Shown: piece after piece, positions 63,095 to 64,000 of the stretch | How the letters are laid out: every line of letters begins with the position of its first letter | How positions within the stretch are numbered: position 1 is the first letter of the stretch | Source: Vibrio methylphosphonaticus | GTDB lineage: Bacteria > Pseudomonadota > Gammaproteobacteria > Enterobacterales > Vibrionaceae | Direction: 5' to 3' | DNA length: 64,000 nucleotides | NCBI RefSeq assembly: GCF_023634655.1 | Contig: NZ_JAMKMS010000010.1 | Coordinates: 62,001-126,000, forward strand | Program-made: the position numbers and the translations under genes | The notes under the pieces: model-generated | What the model was told of the DNA's origin: nothing | Databases searched by the model: none | Seen by the model: only the letters and a program-made list of their open reading frames with translations

Positions 63095-63736
63095 TTAATC
63101 CAATAACGTACGTACGTATTGCTCAATTTCTGGCACTTGGCAATGCTCAAAGAAACATTGTTGGAATCGTTCACCTGTCACTGCTGTTCTGACCAAATCA
63201 ACATCAATGGCTTTTAGCGTGTCTAAGTAGTTTTCTTTAACTACTGCCGCTTTAACATCATTTAAAATGCCAGCATTACGTTGTTGTGGTTCAGCACGTT
63301 CAAGTGGATAACCTTGGCCACGCTCACCAGTGGTAAATGCTTTTTCAAAAATATAGCGTACATTCAGTTCCGCGCCCCAACCGTAACCTTTTGCAAATGC
63401 TAAAGACAACGCGTTGCCGTTGTTAATTTGGTTGAATAAGAATGCATCTGATGGCTCTAGGCAGTAACCACACACAATACCCGGATGGATATTAAGTGAC
63501 ATCATTGCACCTTGACCAGTACCACAACCTGTCACAACAAAATCAACGGCTTTCGAGTTTACAAGGATACTTGCCATGATACCTAGATGGATATAAGTAA
63601 GATGATGATCATTTTCATCACTCATACCAACGTTGAATACAGCATGGTCTAGTGGTGCAACCACGTTAGTCAGTTCGTTGTAAACCACTGCGTTTTTACC
63701 CGCTTGGCTGTTTTCCATCATCAATGCAATTTTCAT
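63095..63736 (-). CDS. RpiB/LacA/LacB-family sugar isomerase
   Basis: A 213-residue protein. MKIALMMENSQAGKN and FVVTGCGTGQGAMMSLN with HPGIVCGYC and AFLFNQINNGNALSLAFAKGYG match the LacAB/RpiB fold. Longer than RpiB (about 150); members of this size can isomerise uronate-derived keto sugars (DhuI type). Substrate uncertain. Confidence 0.85.
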   Translation of the reverse strand: MKIALMMENSQAGKNAVVYNELTNVVAPLDHAVFNVGMSDENDHHLTYIHLGIMASILVNSKAVDFVVTGCGTGQGAMMSLNIHPGIVCGYCLEPSDAFLFNQINNGNALSLAFAKGYGWGAELNVRYIFEKAFTTGERGQGYPLERAEPQQRNAGILNDVKAAVVKENYLDTLKAIDVDLVRTAVTGERFQQCFFEHCQVPEIEQYVRTLLD

Positions 63737-63893
63737 TTGTTTCTCCCGCTATATTGCGAATCAAAAGTTATAACTAAAATATTTTTATCACTTAGCATGA
63801 AACTATCATAGCCGATTAAATCGATATCATGCTGTCTGGAGTAAGCTCCAGTAGTGTGACGGTTTCGCCTACACGCGGTCGCTGAGTCTTATC

Positions 63894-63935
63894 TTTATCT
63901 TTATCTTTATCTTTATCTTTATCTTTATCTTTATC
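63894..63935. repeat. Hexamer tandem repeat (TTTATC)7
   Basis: Seven perfect TTTATC units, preceded by CTTATC, about 160 bp upstream of the isomerase start. The stretch 63737-64000 holds no other supportable feature. Confidence 0.9.
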
Positions 63936-64000
63936 TAGAGAGACTAATAGCAACAACCATCCAATTACAATGTCACGCAAGATATTGCTTACTCATATTT

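Noticed and set aside
62950..63174. Minus-strand ORF with His-Thr and Ala-Thr repeats
   Set aside because: It is a translation of the hexamer repeats and overlaps the isomerase gene; no ribosome site.

Overview
The window reads as a Vibrionaceae chromosome segment, probably a Vibrio secondary chromosome. From memory (not checked), the host order pst - DEAD-box helicase - lpp - L,D-transpeptidase - phrB - merR - ybgA - deoD resembles Vibrio cholerae chromosome II. A complete arginine deiminase cluster suggests an arginine-dihydrolase-positive species.

Host left part (1-15620): tail of a His-rich ORF, an MFS transporter, a ChbG/YdjC deacetylase, pstSCAB reading leftward behind a Pho box pair, then the anaerobic arginine cluster (YfcC-family carrier, arcA, arcC, arcB, an arc-linked argR), a DEAD-box RNA helicase and the Braun lipoprotein gene lpp.

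Prophage (about 15607-53194, 37.6 kb): a P2/HP1/K139-type temperate myovirus integrated in the last codons of lpp. A 14-bp direct repeat (TTACACTAAGTAAG) marks attL and attR, and five TGGCGACA boxes look like integrase arm sites. From left to right: a Rha-type antirepressor gene preceded by a C4-like antisense RNA with its own consensus promoter and terminator; a two-TM putative effector; a candidate cos region; leftward tail genes with an A-heptamer -1 frameshift in the tail chaperone; a lysis cassette with a P1 Lyz-like SAR endolysin and overlapping Rz/Rz1; capsid genes (L, M, N, O); rightward terminase and portal (P, Q); a lipoprotein hydrolase cargo gene; a tandem Ogr/Delta activator; a small gene behind a textbook LexA box; a CoiA-like nuclease with a coiled coil; a HUH replication initiator; early genes with CII and Cox; a rightward operon cI - membrane protein - DUF4297/Cap4-like nuclease - SF2 helicase - integrase. 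The nuclease/helicase pair resembles Hachiman/AbpAB anti-phage systems and is coupled to both cI and int.

Host right part (53195-64000): the orphaned lpp terminator, an L,D-transpeptidase (the enzyme class that anchors Lpp, so the prophage separates two functional partners), a phrB - merR - ybgA operon, deoD, an InsA-like zinc-finger protein, an EamA transporter, a yiaW/yiaV-like pair and an RpiB/LacAB isomerase. Several host intergenic regions carry perfect 6-15 bp tandem repeats. I saw no rRNA, tRNA, CRISPR array or insertion sequence.
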